Shown: piece by piece, positions 20,356 to 28,684 of the stretch
Layout: each line of letters begins with the position of its first letter
Numbering within the stretch: the stretch's first letter is position 1
Source: Chloroflexota bacterium
GTDB lineage: Bacteria; Chloroflexota; Chloroflexia; Chloroflexales; Chloroflexaceae
Length of the DNA: 33,471 nucleotides
Assembly (NCBI GenBank): GCA_030550625.1
Contig: JAUQOZ010000043.1
Location: 1 to 33,471, forward strand
Reading direction: 5' to 3'
Program-made: the position numbers and the translations under genes
The notes under the pieces: generated by a model
What the model was told of the DNA's origin: nothing
Database searches by the model: none
What the model saw: the letters and a program-made list of their open reading frames with translations, nothing else

Positions 20356-20492
20356 GTGCGCTACAATTACTGGCATCTCGCTGAAAGGAGCACGCCGATG
20401 CCTGTGACTCTCGCCGAAGTGCAGCAACTGGCCGAACAGCTCACACCTGCTGAACAGGCCCAGCTCATTGCGCATCTGGCCCGGCGGTTAGC
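20356..20492 (+). repeat. Duplicated 5' module of the antitoxin genes, copy 2
   Basis: This 137-bp stretch is the second copy of the module at 19507-19642, again spanning TACAAT (20362-20367 by position of the hexamer), AAAGGAG and the first 31 codons of a different antitoxin gene. One change (CATGCCG to CACGCCG) removes the extra upstream ATG found in copy 1. Confidence 0.92.
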
Positions 20493-20727
20493 TGAGACGA
20501 CGCTCATTGATTTTCCGCCCATTCCCGGTTATTCAACGGAAGACGTGCGATCATTGGCTCGCGAGGCGCTGGCTGTGAAATTGTACGCGCAAGGGTCAGT
20601 GAGCGCCGGTTGGGCAGCGCAAGCGCTTGGCATCTCGCGCCGGGCATTTCTCGATCTCTTAGGTGCGTATCGTGTACCTGAATTTGACGATCAGATTGAT
20701 GTAGCCGCCGAGGCCCGGCATGAATGA
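20398..20727 (+). CDS. UPF0175-family antitoxin with the shared N-terminal module
   Basis: A 109-residue protein. Residues 1-31 are the same helical module as the antitoxin at 19548. Residues about 48-95 match UPF0175, a small helix-turn-helix family paired with DUF3368 toxins: AVKLYAQGSVSAGWAAQALG then SRRAFLDLLGAYRVP. AAAGGAG lies 7 nt before the ATG. The last codons overlap the toxin gene by 8 nt. The HTH-like C-terminal part may bind its own promoter (known for similar antitoxins, inferred here). Confidence 0.88.
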   Translation: MPVTLAEVQQLAEQLTPAEQAQLIAHLARRLAETTLIDFPPIPGYSTEDVRSLAREALAVKLYAQGSVSAGWAAQALGISRRAFLDLLGAYRVPEFDDQIDVAAEARHE

Positions 20728-21178
20728 TGCGCCGGTTGTTTGCAATACCAGCCCGTTGATTAAGCTGGCTGGCGTAGGTTTGTTGCATTTGTTGCCGCAA
20801 CTCTACGGTGCCATTTTGGTGCCTGAACAGGTGCTTCACGAGTATACAGCCGGTATTGAGCCGGATAGTCCAGATCTTCAGGCTTTCCCATGGCTTGTAA
20901 CCAAACACGTCGCGATTGCCCCGTCGCTGCAAACATTGGCAGGTTTGGGATTAGGCGAAGCTGCTGCGATAAGTTTGGCGCTTGCCCAGCGTGCGCGTCT
21001 GATTCTGCTTGACGATAAACGTGCCCGGCGGATCGCCATTCAGCAGGGATTGGTCGTTGTTGGAACACTTGGCGTACTGGTGCGCGCTCGTTGGCAAGGT
21101 CAGCTTGCTGCGGTACGCCCGGTGTTAGATCTGATGATCGCGCAAGGCCGCTATATCAGTCCGGCCTTGCGCGCATAG
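20720..21178 (+). CDS. DUF3368-family PIN-like toxin
   Basis: A 152-residue protein with the family pattern NTSPLIKL at the N-terminus, GLGLGEAAAISLA in the middle, LILLDDKRARRIA, and VVGTLGVLVRA. These fit the PIN-like DUF3368 family, presumed ribonucleases. Asn9 stands where classic PIN proteins have the first aspartate, which is common in this family. Other acidic residues are Glu41, Glu80, Asp98 and Asp99. It overlaps its UPF0175 antitoxin. Confidence 0.88.
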   Translation: MNDAPVVCNTSPLIKLAGVGLLHLLPQLYGAILVPEQVLHEYTAGIEPDSPDLQAFPWLVTKHVAIAPSLQTLAGLGLGEAAAISLALAQRARLILLDDKRARRIAIQQGLVVVGTLGVLVRARWQGQLAAVRPVLDLMIAQGRYISPALRA

Positions 21179-21247
21179 GTCTTGCAGGCTGCCGGTGAGA
21201 GCGACGTCGATCAGTAATTGCTCGCATACAGTACCGGTAACCATATC

Positions 21248-23905
21248 ATGCACCGCCCTTCACCAGTCAAAAGCATCATGCGCATCGCCATCACTCCCTC
21301 AGCGCAGATCACGCATCACCTGCAGGTTGAGCAAATTACCAAACGCTTCTACGCTGAATGCAAACAGCATCTCGACGCCTTTCAGGCCGTTGTGCGCGGC
21401 ATTCCCGCCGCAAGCGACCGGCGCTGGTATGCTTCGGTGATGCTGAATCGCTTGCTGTTTATCGCTTTTCTGCAAGCGAAAGGCTGTTTGAACCAGAACC
21501 CCGATTATCTGCGCGAGCGGCTGGCGTGGAGCAGGGAGCATCTAGGGCCAGATCGCTACTATCGCGACGTGTTGCGCGCGCTGTTTTTCGAGGGCTTGGC
21601 TCGCCCGCCGGCCCAGCGCACCCCGGAAGTCCACCGGCTCCTTGGCACTATTCCCTATCTCAATGGCAGCTTGTTTGCGCCGCATCCCTTAGAGGAGCAG
21701 TATGGCGCGGCGCTGGATATTCCCGACAGCGCGTTTGAGCGGTTGTTTGCGTTTTTCAGCAGTTGGCAGTGGCATCTGAGCGAGCGGCCCGGCACGAGCG
21801 ATCGCGCGATCGACCCCGATGTGTTGGGGTATATCTTTGAGCAATACGTTAATCAAAAGCAGATGGGAGCCTACTATACCCGCGCTGACATCACCGGCTA
21901 CATCTGCCATGCGACCATCATCCCCGCGCTGTTCGACAGAGCTGGCTTATCGCTCGCGCCGCTCCGGTTGGCACAGACGATCAGGCGTTACCTCTACCCG
22001 GCGATGCTCCAAGAGGCGCCATTGCCAACCGAAACCGCCCGCGAGCAGGCGCAGCGGCGCGCGCGGGTGGCGGCGATTGAGGCTGCGGCAGCGGCGGGCC
22101 AGATCACGACGATCAATGACGCGGTGACGGCGAATCTCGATCTTGCAGCGTTGCTGCTCGATCTGATCCCGCTGCTCGATGCGCCCAAGGTGTACGCGCT
22201 CTACACTGCCTTGGCCGGCGATCCGGCACAGGGCCGGTTGCCGCTCAGCGTACTCGACCCGACCGCTGGTTCCGGCGCGTTTCTGGTGGCGGCGCTGCGA
22301 GTGCTCAAGCCGATTTACGCCGCCGTGCTCGACCGGATGGACGAGCTGATCGAGTTGAAGCAGACGGCGGGTTTGCCGTTGGGGGCAGTGGCGGCAGAAG
22401 CGGATGGGCATGCGAACCGGGACTACTTCATCACCAAGAGCATCGTCGTGCGCAACCTTTACGGCGTTGATCTGATGGCTGAAGCGGTTGAGATCTGCAA
22501 GTGGCGGTTGTTTCTCAGCATGGTGGCGGAACTCGACGATGCGCGCCAGATTGAACCGTTGCCAGACATCGAGTTCAACCTGCGGGCCGGCAATGCGCTG
22601 GTGGGGTATGCCCAGCCAGAGGAGATTGGCTTTGCTGAACCTGAGCTGCTAAATGAGATACAGGCTGTACAGCGCGAGCTGGCTACGTATCGCGACGCGC
22701 AGCTTCGCTTCAACCTCGATCCGGCGGAGGCGAGCGCCATGCGCCAGCGCCTGCGCGAACGGCTCAACCAACTCAATGCGCAGCTCGACCGCGATTTGGC
22801 GCAGAGCGGCCTGCTCTGGCGCTTGCCCGCCGGCGGCTACAATACCCAGCCGTTACACTGGTGTATCGCATTTCCTGACATCCTCGCCAGTGGCGGGTTT
22901 GAGGTGATTGTGGGCAATCCGCCATATGTCGCTTACAGCAACGTGCGGCATGAGTATCGAGTGGCGGGGTACACAACCGCAGATGGCGGCAACCTCTATG
23001 CGTTGGTGATCGAACGAGCGTTGAATTTGTTAGCGCCGCGAGGCCGCTTTGGCATGATCGTACCCATCGCCTCTATTTCGACAGAGGGCATGCGGTCGTT
23101 ACAGCGCCTCTACCGCGCCTATACCCAATGGCATAGCAACTACGCAGTGCGGCCCGGCAAACTCTTCGCCGGGGTTGATATGAACCTGACCATTACCCTG
23201 CTCCAGCGCACCGAAACCGAACCAACCGTGTACACCACATCCTACTACCGCTGGTTTAGCGGCGGGCATAGCGACCGGCCCTTCTTGTTTGAAAAGCTCG
23301 CATATTGCCGGTGGAACGGCATCGCGGGCCACGCGAATCCGTTGCCCAAGATTGGCGCGCCGATCGAGATTGATATTTTGACGAAAATGCATGCACATCA
23401 GCGCAAACTGAAAGATTTCGTGGTCGAAGATGGCGTGACGATCTATTACCATTCCGGCGGGCGATACTGGCGCAAAGCGTTACTGGAAAAACTATCGTCA
23501 CACTACAAACCAATAATGGTGCCTGAACGCATTCGTCCAGTGGTCGTTGCGTTATTGAACAGCCAACTCTTTTATTGGTATTGGATTATCAACTCAAATT
23601 GTATGGATGTGGTAGCGCGCGAAGTGTGGGAGCTGCCGGTATTTGATTTGGATCAAATTGACATAAATATATATCAAGATCTCGAACAAGCCCTACTGGC
23701 CACATACGCCGCGCACCGCACCACCCGGCTGCGGCAGGGGACGATCATTCAGACGAGCGAGATCAATGTGGATGTAGCGCAGGCGAAACCGATCCTTGAC
23801 CGGATTGACCGTGCGCTGGCGACGGATTACGGTTTCACCGATGCGGAGTTGGATTTTATCATCAATTACGACATCAAATACCGCATGGGCCGTGATAACC
23901 TGTAG
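21248..23905 (+). CDS. Eco57I-type adenine-specific DNA methyltransferase (type IIG-like)
   Basis: An 885-residue enzyme expected to methylate adenine N6 in a specific DNA sequence. It has motif I DPTAGSGAFL (about 337-346), the GVDLMAEAVEICK block and the catalytic NPPYVAY (about 556-562), followed by a target-recognition region. The N-terminal third contains YASVMLNRLLFIAF and FEQYVNQKQMGAYYT, typical of type IIG enzymes, but I see no clear PD-(D/E)XK nuclease motif. No restriction endonuclease gene is adjacent. It may be an orphan methyltransferase or have a divergent nuclease. The start is uncertain: TTG 21218, ATG 21248 and ATG 21278 all lack a ribosome binding site. Around 23500-23690 the base composition is noticeably more AT-rich. 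Confidence 0.9.
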   Translation: MHRPSPVKSIMRIAITPSAQITHHLQVEQITKRFYAECKQHLDAFQAVVRGIPAASDRRWYASVMLNRLLFIAFLQAKGCLNQNPDYLRERLAWSREHLGPDRYYRDVLRALFFEGLARPPAQRTPEVHRLLGTIPYLNGSLFAPHPLEEQYGAALDIPDSAFERLFAFFSSWQWHLSERPGTSDRAIDPDVLGYIFEQYVNQKQMGAYYTRADITGYICHATIIPALFDRAGLSLAPLRLAQTIRRYLYPAMLQEAPLPTETAREQAQRRARVAAIEAAAAAGQITTINDAVTANLDLAALLLDLIPLLDAPKVYALYTALAGDPAQGRLPLSVLDPTAGSGAFLVAALRVLKPIYAAVLDRMDELIELKQTAGLPLGAVAAEADGHANRDYFITKSIVVRNLYGVDLMAEAVEICKWRLFLSMVAELDDARQIEPLPDIEFNLRAGNALVGYAQPEEIGFAEPELLNEIQAVQRELATYRDAQLRFNLDPAEASAMRQRLRERLNQLNAQLDRDLAQSGLLWRLPAGGYNTQPLHWCIAFPDILASGGFEVIVGNPPYVAYSNVRHEYRVAGYTTADGGNLYALVIERALNLLAPRGRFGMIVPIASISTEGMRSLQRLYRAYTQWHSNYAVRPGKLFAGVDMNLTITLLQRTETEPTVYTTSYYRWFSGGHSDRPFLFEKLAYCRWNGIAGHANPLPKIGAPIEIDILTKMHAHQRKLKDFVVEDGVTIYYHSGGRYWRKALLEKLSSHYKPIMVPERIRPVVVALLNSQLFYWYWIINSNCMDVVAREVWELPVFDLDQIDINIYQDLEQALLATYAAHRTTRLRQGTIIQTSEINVDVAQAKPILDRIDRALATDYGFTDAELDFIINYDIKYRMGRDNL

Positions 23906-24045
23906 CGCCGCCCGGCGGTGCGGCTCCGCAGCAATGTGGTCGATGACAGGCAAACAGGTAGCGCCGCCCGGCGGTGCGGCCCCGGCGATGCGGTCAATGC
24001 CATGTAGACAGATAGCGCCGCCCGGCGGTGCGGCTTTACAAATGA
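23902..24045. repeat. Three GC-rich hairpin repeats behind the methyltransferase gene
   Basis: The core TAGCGCCGCCCGGCGGTGCG occurs at 23903, 23959 and 24013 (spacing 56 and 54 bp). Each can fold through CCGCC/GGCGG. The stop codon TAG of the methyltransferase gene is the first base triplet of the first copy, so the gene end lies within the repeat. From 24046 to 24102 nothing is recognised. Confidence 0.85.
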
Positions 24046-24102
24046 TTCATCGCGATGGTGACAAAACTGTCATCAGATTTCTTGCTTGACCCAACATTAC
24101 CT

Positions 24103-24133
24103 TAACACCGATTTCACGTTTTGCGTCTATTAT
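24103..24133 (+). promoter_or_regulatory. Possible promoter of the secreted nuclease gene
   Basis: TTAACA (24103-24108) and TATTAT (24128-24133) each match the sigma-70 consensus at five of six positions, but the 19-bp spacer is long. It would leave a leader of about 170 nt, in which I see no other feature. Confidence 0.3.
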
Positions 24134-24311
24134 TAGAGACACTTGATTGTTCAACCATTGCGACGTGGTGTACCTCGTTTGTATCCTCGCCTGCCCGCCG
24201 CATGGCCGTGTCGCCGTTGGAGTGTCGCCTTCGATTGTGGGGTTCCGCCGGCCACTGCGCGCCGGTGCGTTTGCCGGCGGAACTACGCGCTGAAGCAACG
24301 AGGTGGAGGGT

Positions 24312-27300
24312 ATGCGTTCTGCGTTTGGCGGGATTCGCCGTTGGGTGGTGTTGGTACTGGTTGTGGCGTTTGTCTTTGCGCCGCTAGGAGCCGGGTGGCC
24401 GGTGGCGCGCGCGGTAAGCGCCGATCTGGTGATTAGCCAAGTGTATGGCGGCGGTGGGAATAGTGGCGCGCCGTACACGAACGATTTTGTCGAGATTTTC
24501 AATCGCGGGACAACGACGGTTTCGCTGAGCGGGTTGTCGATCCAGTATGCTAGTGCGACCGGCACCGGCAATTTCGGCAGCAACCCGGTCGTGCTCTTGA
24601 GCGGTTCGCTCGCTCCCGGCCAGTATTATCTGGTGCAATTGGCCGGCGGCGCGACCGGCGCACCGTTGCCCGCGCCCGACGCGACTGGCGCGATCAACGC
24701 CAGCGCCAGCGCCGGCAAGTTCGCGTTGGTCAATAGCACCAGCGGCCTCGCCTGTAACGGCGGTTCGACGCCGTGTACGCCAGCGCAGTTGGCGCTGATT
24801 ATCGATCTGGTCGGCTACGGCAATGCGAACTTCTTTGAAGGTGCGCCGGCGCCAACCCTGAGCAATACCACGGCTGCGCTGCGCAACGGCAATGGGTGTG
24901 TCGAGACCGATAACAACGCGAACGATTTCAGCGCCGGGCCGCCCAATCCGCGCAATACCAGCAGTCCGGCGAACCCATGCAGTGCGCCGCCGCCACCGCC
25001 GCCGATGACGGGCAATTGTCCCGATGTGCCGAATGTGAGCCTGATCAGTCAGATTCAGGGCGCCACCGATATTTCGCCTTGCGTGGGTGAAGAGGTGTTG
25101 GTTGAAGGCGTGGTCGTGGGTGATTTTGAAGGGCCTTCGCCCAATCTGCGCGGATTCTATGTGCAAGAAGAGGTTGCCGATTGGGACGCCGACCCGCTGA
25201 CGTCAGAAGGTGTCTTTGTCTTCAACGGCAACAACAATAACGTGAGCCTTGGCGATCTGGTGCGGGTGCGCGGGACGGTGAGCGAATTTCAGGGCCAGAC
25301 CCAGATCAGCGCCGCGCAGATCACGATCGTTGGCAGCGGCACGGTTGATCCGGTCGATGTGACCATGCCCTTCCCCAGCGCCGATTATCTCGAACGCTAC
25401 GAGGGCATGCTGGTGCGCTTCCCGATGAAACTGGTCGTTACCGAGCACTTCCAGCTTGGCCGGTTTGGGCAGGTGGTGATGTCGGCGGAAGATCGCCTCT
25501 ACCAGCCGACTAGCCTCTACCCGCCGGGGCCGTTGGCGGCGGCGTTACAGGCAGCCAACGACTTGAACCGGATCATCGTGGATGATAACTTGCAAAACCA
25601 GAACCCCGACCCGATCCTGTTTGGACGCGGCGGTAATCCGCTCAGCGCGAGCAATACGCTGCGCGGCGGCGATAGCGTGACCGGGTTGATCGGGGTGATG
25701 ACCTACACGTGGGCCGGGAATGCGGCCAGCGGCAATGCCTATCGGGTGCGGCCAGTCGGTGATCTGAGCGATCTGTGGCCGGGGGGCGGCGTGCCGGCCT
25801 TTGTGGCCGAGAATCCGCGCCCAACTGCCCCGCCGAACGTTGGCGGCAGCATCACCGTGGTTGGGATGAATCTGCTCAACTACTTCAATACCTTCAGCGG
25901 CTGCACCAACGGTCTGACTGGCGGTGCAACCGATTGCCGCGGGGCCGAGAATGCGACCGAGTTTGCCCGCCAGACCGCCAAGACAGTCGCGGCGATCGTG
26001 GCTCTTAACCCCACCGTGCTGGGTGTGATCGAGATAGAGAATGACGGCTATGGCCCGAATAGCGCCATCGCTGATCTGGTTAACCGGCTCAACGCAGCGA
26101 CTGCGCCGGGGACGTATGCGTTTATTGATGTGGACGCGGCGACCGGGCAGGTGGATGCGTTAGGCAACGATGCGATCAAGGTTGGCATTATCTACCAGCC
26201 GGCGCTAGTCACGCCAGTTGGTCAGACTGCGGCGCTCAACACGCCGGCGTTTATCACCGGCGGCGATAGCGCGCCACGCAACCGGGCAGCGCTGGCGCAA
26301 GCGTTTGCCGAAAACGCCAGCGGCGGGCGGTTTGTGGTCACGGTCAACCACTTCAAGAGCAAGGGCAGCGCCTGCGATGCCCCCGATGCTGGCGATGGCC
26401 AAGGTAACTGCAACATCGTGCGCACCAATGCGGCCAACACGCTGGCGGCGTGGCTGGCGACCGACCCGACCGGCGTGAACGACCCGGATGTGTTGATCAT
26501 CGGCGACCTCAACAGCTACGCCAAAGAAGACCCCATCCGGGCGCTAGAGGCGCAAGGCTACGAGAACCTGATCGAGCGGTTTGGCGGCCCGAACGCCTAC
26601 TCGTATGTTTTCAACGGCCAGTGGGGCTACCTCGACTACGCGCTGGCCAACGCTAGCCTCAGCGCGCAGATCACGGGAGTGGCTGAATGGCACATCAACG
26701 CCGACGAGCCGCCGGTGCTCGATTACAACACCAACTTCAAGTCGGCGGGCCAGATCAGCAGCTTGTACGCACCCGACTTCTACCGCACCTCGGATCACGA
26801 TCCGGTGGTGGTCGGTCTCAACCTCGATGGCGTACCGCCGGTCACAGTAGCCAGCGTCAGCGGCCCGGTCAACCCGCTCTGCCCGGCTGACTGCTACGCT
26901 GGCAGCGCGACGGTGACGCTCAGCGCGAGCGATGATCGATCAGGCGTGGTAGAGATTTCCTACCGTGTGGATGGCGGCTCCTTCCAATCCTACACCGCAC
27001 CGTTTACCCTCAGCGGCGAGGGCCATTACACGGTCGAGTTCTTTGCCCGCGATGGCGCCGGCAACACCGAACCGGTGCAGAGCTTGATCGTGAAGGTGAG
27101 TCCCTTTCCGGCTCTACCTGCCCTTGATACGTTCGACCGGGCCAACGGTCGCTTGGGATCGAACTGGAGCGGCGCAACCCAGCTCGACCAATACCGGATC
27201 GCAGGCAATGCGGTGACGGTCGAGAAGGGCGGGTTGGCGCTGTGGCGGCCAACCGTGTTTGGGCCGGAGCAAGAAGCCTTCATGCGGTTGACCGCGATCA

Positions 27301-27668
27301 ACCCGAATGGCCAGCACCACACGCTGGCGTTGAAGGTGCGCGGAAGCGGCGGACGGAACGGCGCGCTGCTGGTGAGCTACGATGCGGTGAACCAGCAGGT
27401 CGTGGTTGAGGCGTTTGTGCCCGGCCAAGGTTTCGTGACCGTTGCTACCTATGCCGCCACCCTTACCGCTGGCGACACCCTCGGCGCGCGGGCGCGGGCC
27501 GATGGCACAGTCGAAGTCTTCGTGCGCTGCGAGCGGATCGGTGTTGCCGACACCCGGCCCGCCGCCGGCAACCGCTACGTAGGCACTGGCGGCCAGATCG
27601 GCGTCTGGTTCCACAACAGCGGCGGCGCCGGATTTGACGACTTCGGCGGCGGCGATCTCACGCCATAA
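24312..27668 (+). CDS. Secreted multidomain nuclease with lamin-tail and endonuclease/exonuclease/phosphatase domains
   Basis: A 1118-residue exported protein of the ExeM/NucH-like type. It has a signal peptide (hydrophobic 11-28, likely cleavage near ARA at 32-34), a lamin-tail domain (about 37-150, VYGGGGNSGAPYTNDFVEIFN), a short proline linker, and an OB-fold-like region (about 240-360). The endonuclease/exonuclease/phosphatase domain spans about 512-832, with GVIEIEND, VNHFKSKG, IGDLNSYAKEDP and SDHDPVVVGLN. Behind it are an Ig-like domain (about 837-926) and a C-terminal jelly-roll-like domain (935-1116). It likely degrades extracellular DNA for nutrients or biofilm turnover (inference). 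GAGG lies about 8 nt before the ATG, preferred over a GTG three codons upstream. Confidence 0.92.
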   Translation: MRSAFGGIRRWVVLVLVVAFVFAPLGAGWPVARAVSADLVISQVYGGGGNSGAPYTNDFVEIFNRGTTTVSLSGLSIQYASATGTGNFGSNPVVLLSGSLAPGQYYLVQLAGGATGAPLPAPDATGAINASASAGKFALVNSTSGLACNGGSTPCTPAQLALIIDLVGYGNANFFEGAPAPTLSNTTAALRNGNGCVETDNNANDFSAGPPNPRNTSSPANPCSAPPPPPPMTGNCPDVPNVSLISQIQGATDISPCVGEEVLVEGVVVGDFEGPSPNLRGFYVQEEVADWDADPLTSEGVFVFNGNNNNVSLGDLVRVRGTVSEFQGQTQISAAQITIVGSGTVDPVDVTMPFPSADYLERYEGMLVRFPMKLVVTEHFQLGRFGQVVMSAEDRLYQPTSLYPPGPLAAALQAANDLNRIIVDDNLQNQNPDPILFGRGGNPLSASNTLRGGDSVTGLIGVMTYTWAGNAASGNAYRVRPVGDLSDLWPGGGVPAFVAENPRPTAPPNVGGSITVVGMNLLNYFNTFSGCTNGLTGGATDCRGAENATEFARQTAKTVAAIVALNPTVLGVIEIENDGYGPNSAIADLVNRLNAATAPGTYAFIDVDAATGQVDALGNDAIKVGIIYQPALVTPVGQTAALNTPAFITGGDSAPRNRAALAQAFAENASGGRFVVTVNHFKSKGSACDAPDAGDGQGNCNIVRTNAANTLAAWLATDPTGVNDPDVLIIGDLNSYAKEDPIRALEAQGYENLIERFGGPNAYSYVFNGQWGYLDYALANASLSAQITGVAEWHINADEPPVLDYNTNFKSAGQISSLYAPDFYRTSDHDPVVVGLNLDGVPPVTVASVSGPVNPLCPADCYAGSATVTLSASDDRSGVVEISYRVDGGSFQSYTAPFTLSGEGHYTVEFFARDGAGNTEPVQSLIVKVSPFPALPALDTFDRANGRLGSNWSGATQLDQYRIAGNAVTVEKGGLALWRPTVFGPEQEAFMRLTAINPNGQHHTLALKVRGSGGRNGALLVSYDAVNQQVVVEAFVPGQGFVTVATYAATLTAGDTLGARARADGTVEVFVRCERIGVADTRPAAGNRYVGTGGQIGVWFHNSGGAGFDDFGGGDLTP

Positions 27669-27673
27669 CAATA

Positions 27674-27767
27674 TGGAGTGCGGCAGTTTGACTGCCGCAC
27701 TCCACAACGCGACCCAGCGGAGCGTAACATCTCGCTATGGAGTGCGGCAGTTTACTGCCGCATTCCA
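27674..27767. terminator. Two palindromic repeats between convergent genes
   Basis: TGGAGTGCGGCAGT (27674-27687) pairs perfectly with ACTGCCGCACTCCA (27691-27704) around a 3-nt loop. A second unit at 27738-27767 has a single mismatch. They are the same family as the repeats at 1-120. Lying between the convergent nuclease and peroxidase genes, they probably act as a bidirectional terminator (inference). Confidence 0.75.
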
Positions 27768-27799
27768 CAGGAGCAACCGCAATCCTCCCATCATTATCA

Positions 27800-28273
27800 T
27801 CACAACAACTCCACCACCTCGCGCTCAACCGCGCCAACGGTATCGGTCGGCGCAAAGCGGCGTACCACGCGACCATTGCGGTCAACCAGAAACTTCGTGA
27901 AATTCCACTTGATCTCGCCATCGGGGCTTAAACCCGGCTGTTGCTCTTTGAGATAAGCAAAGAGCGGATGGGTGTCTGGCCCATTCACATGGATCTTGGC
28001 AAATAATGGAAACGTCACTGCATAATTGCGGGTGCAGAAGGATTTGATCGTCGCTTCATCATCTGGTTCTTGGTTGAAATCGTTACTCGGAAAGCCGAGC
28101 ACCACCAACCCGCGCTCGCGATAACGCCGGTAGAGCGATTCGAGATCGCCGTACTGCGGCGTAAGCCCACAGTGGCTGGCAACGTTGACGATCAACAACA
28201 CCTTGCCGCGATACGTAGAGAGTGGTTGTAGTTCACCGTCAATGGTGTGAGCGGAAAATTCGTAGATACTCAT
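27800..28273 (-). CDS. Glutathione peroxidase family protein (cysteine type)
   Basis: A 157-residue thiol peroxidase of the GPx fold that reduces hydroperoxides, probably with thioredoxin as donor in bacteria. The active site NVASHCGLTPQY holds Cys35, with a normal TGT/TGC codon and not selenocysteine. The second motif is FPSNDFNQEP with Gln68; the usual FPCNQF cysteine is replaced by serine. KWNFTKFLV supplies the Trp and Asn of the tetrad. Cys80 might act as resolving cysteine. The start is the ATG at 28273; an upstream TTG would lie inside a palindrome close to the transcription start. Confidence 0.94.
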   Translation of the reverse strand: MSIYEFSAHTIDGELQPLSTYRGKVLLIVNVASHCGLTPQYGDLESLYRRYRERGLVVLGFPSNDFNQEPDDEATIKSFCTRNYAVTFPLFAKIHVNGPDTHPLFAYLKEQQPGLSPDGEIKWNFTKFLVDRNGRVVRRFAPTDTVGAVEREVVELL

Positions 28274-28320
28274 CGGCGTTGGCTTGAATGCTTGAAATTT
28301 CAAAAAAATGAACCTTAGGT

Positions 28321-28349
28321 AGTATGATCTGATTTCATGGAATTGTCAA
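28321..28349 (-). promoter_or_regulatory. Sigma-70 promoter of the glutathione peroxidase gene
   Basis: On the minus strand a perfect TTGACA (28349-28344) is followed after 17 bp by CATACT (28326-28321). Transcription should begin near 28314, giving a leader of about 40 nt. A perfect 12-bp palindrome, TTGAAATTTCAA (28292-28303), lies within this leader and could be an operator. Confidence 0.7.
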
Positions 28350-28488
28350 CCCGTCACGCCGGCGGGCAATGTGGTATGCTGATGACAATAGGTACAGGCA
28401 GCGCTCCCGCCGCCATGGAAGCTGGCTTCGCCGCTAGGGTCAGTGCATTGCTCTGCCCCGACGCGGCGCGCAAGGAGACGGTTGGGCT

Positions 28489-28530
28489 GTCATTGCGAGG
28501 GCGCGTAGCGTCCGAAGCAATCCCCCGCTG
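28489..28530. repeat. Partial copy of the TGTCATTGCGAG intergenic repeat
   Basis: TGTCATTGCGAGG followed by CGAAGCAATC matches the left half of the element at 11526-11664. It lies in the 411-bp divergent gap between the peroxidase and kinase genes. Apart from the peroxidase promoter and the kinase -10, I see nothing else there. Confidence 0.8.
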
Positions 28531-28672
28531 CAGCGGGCAGGATGCCTGAGCGTATCGCTCCCGCGCCTCTGCGTGCGGAGCGCAATAATAAGCGATGAGC
28601 AACGAGGATTGATCCCGCCGCGATTTGCTCATATCCAGACTAAGAAACTCTCACCAATGTACTCACATTCCG

Positions 28673-28678
28673 TATCAT
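28673..28678 (+). promoter_or_regulatory. -10 element of the histidine kinase gene
   Basis: TATCAT ends 6 nt before the kinase ATG, which would place the transcription start at or next to the start codon. No -35 match and no ribosome binding site is seen, consistent with a leaderless mRNA (inference). Confidence 0.4.
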
Positions 28679-28684
28679 AGACGC

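Noticed and set aside
27800-28273. Selenocysteine in the glutathione peroxidase
   Set aside because: The active-site codon is a normal cysteine codon and there is no in-frame TGA.
28337-28549. Small plus-strand frame in the peroxidase-kinase gap
   Set aside because: It runs through the TGTCATTGCGAG repeat and has no ribosome site or recognisable motif.
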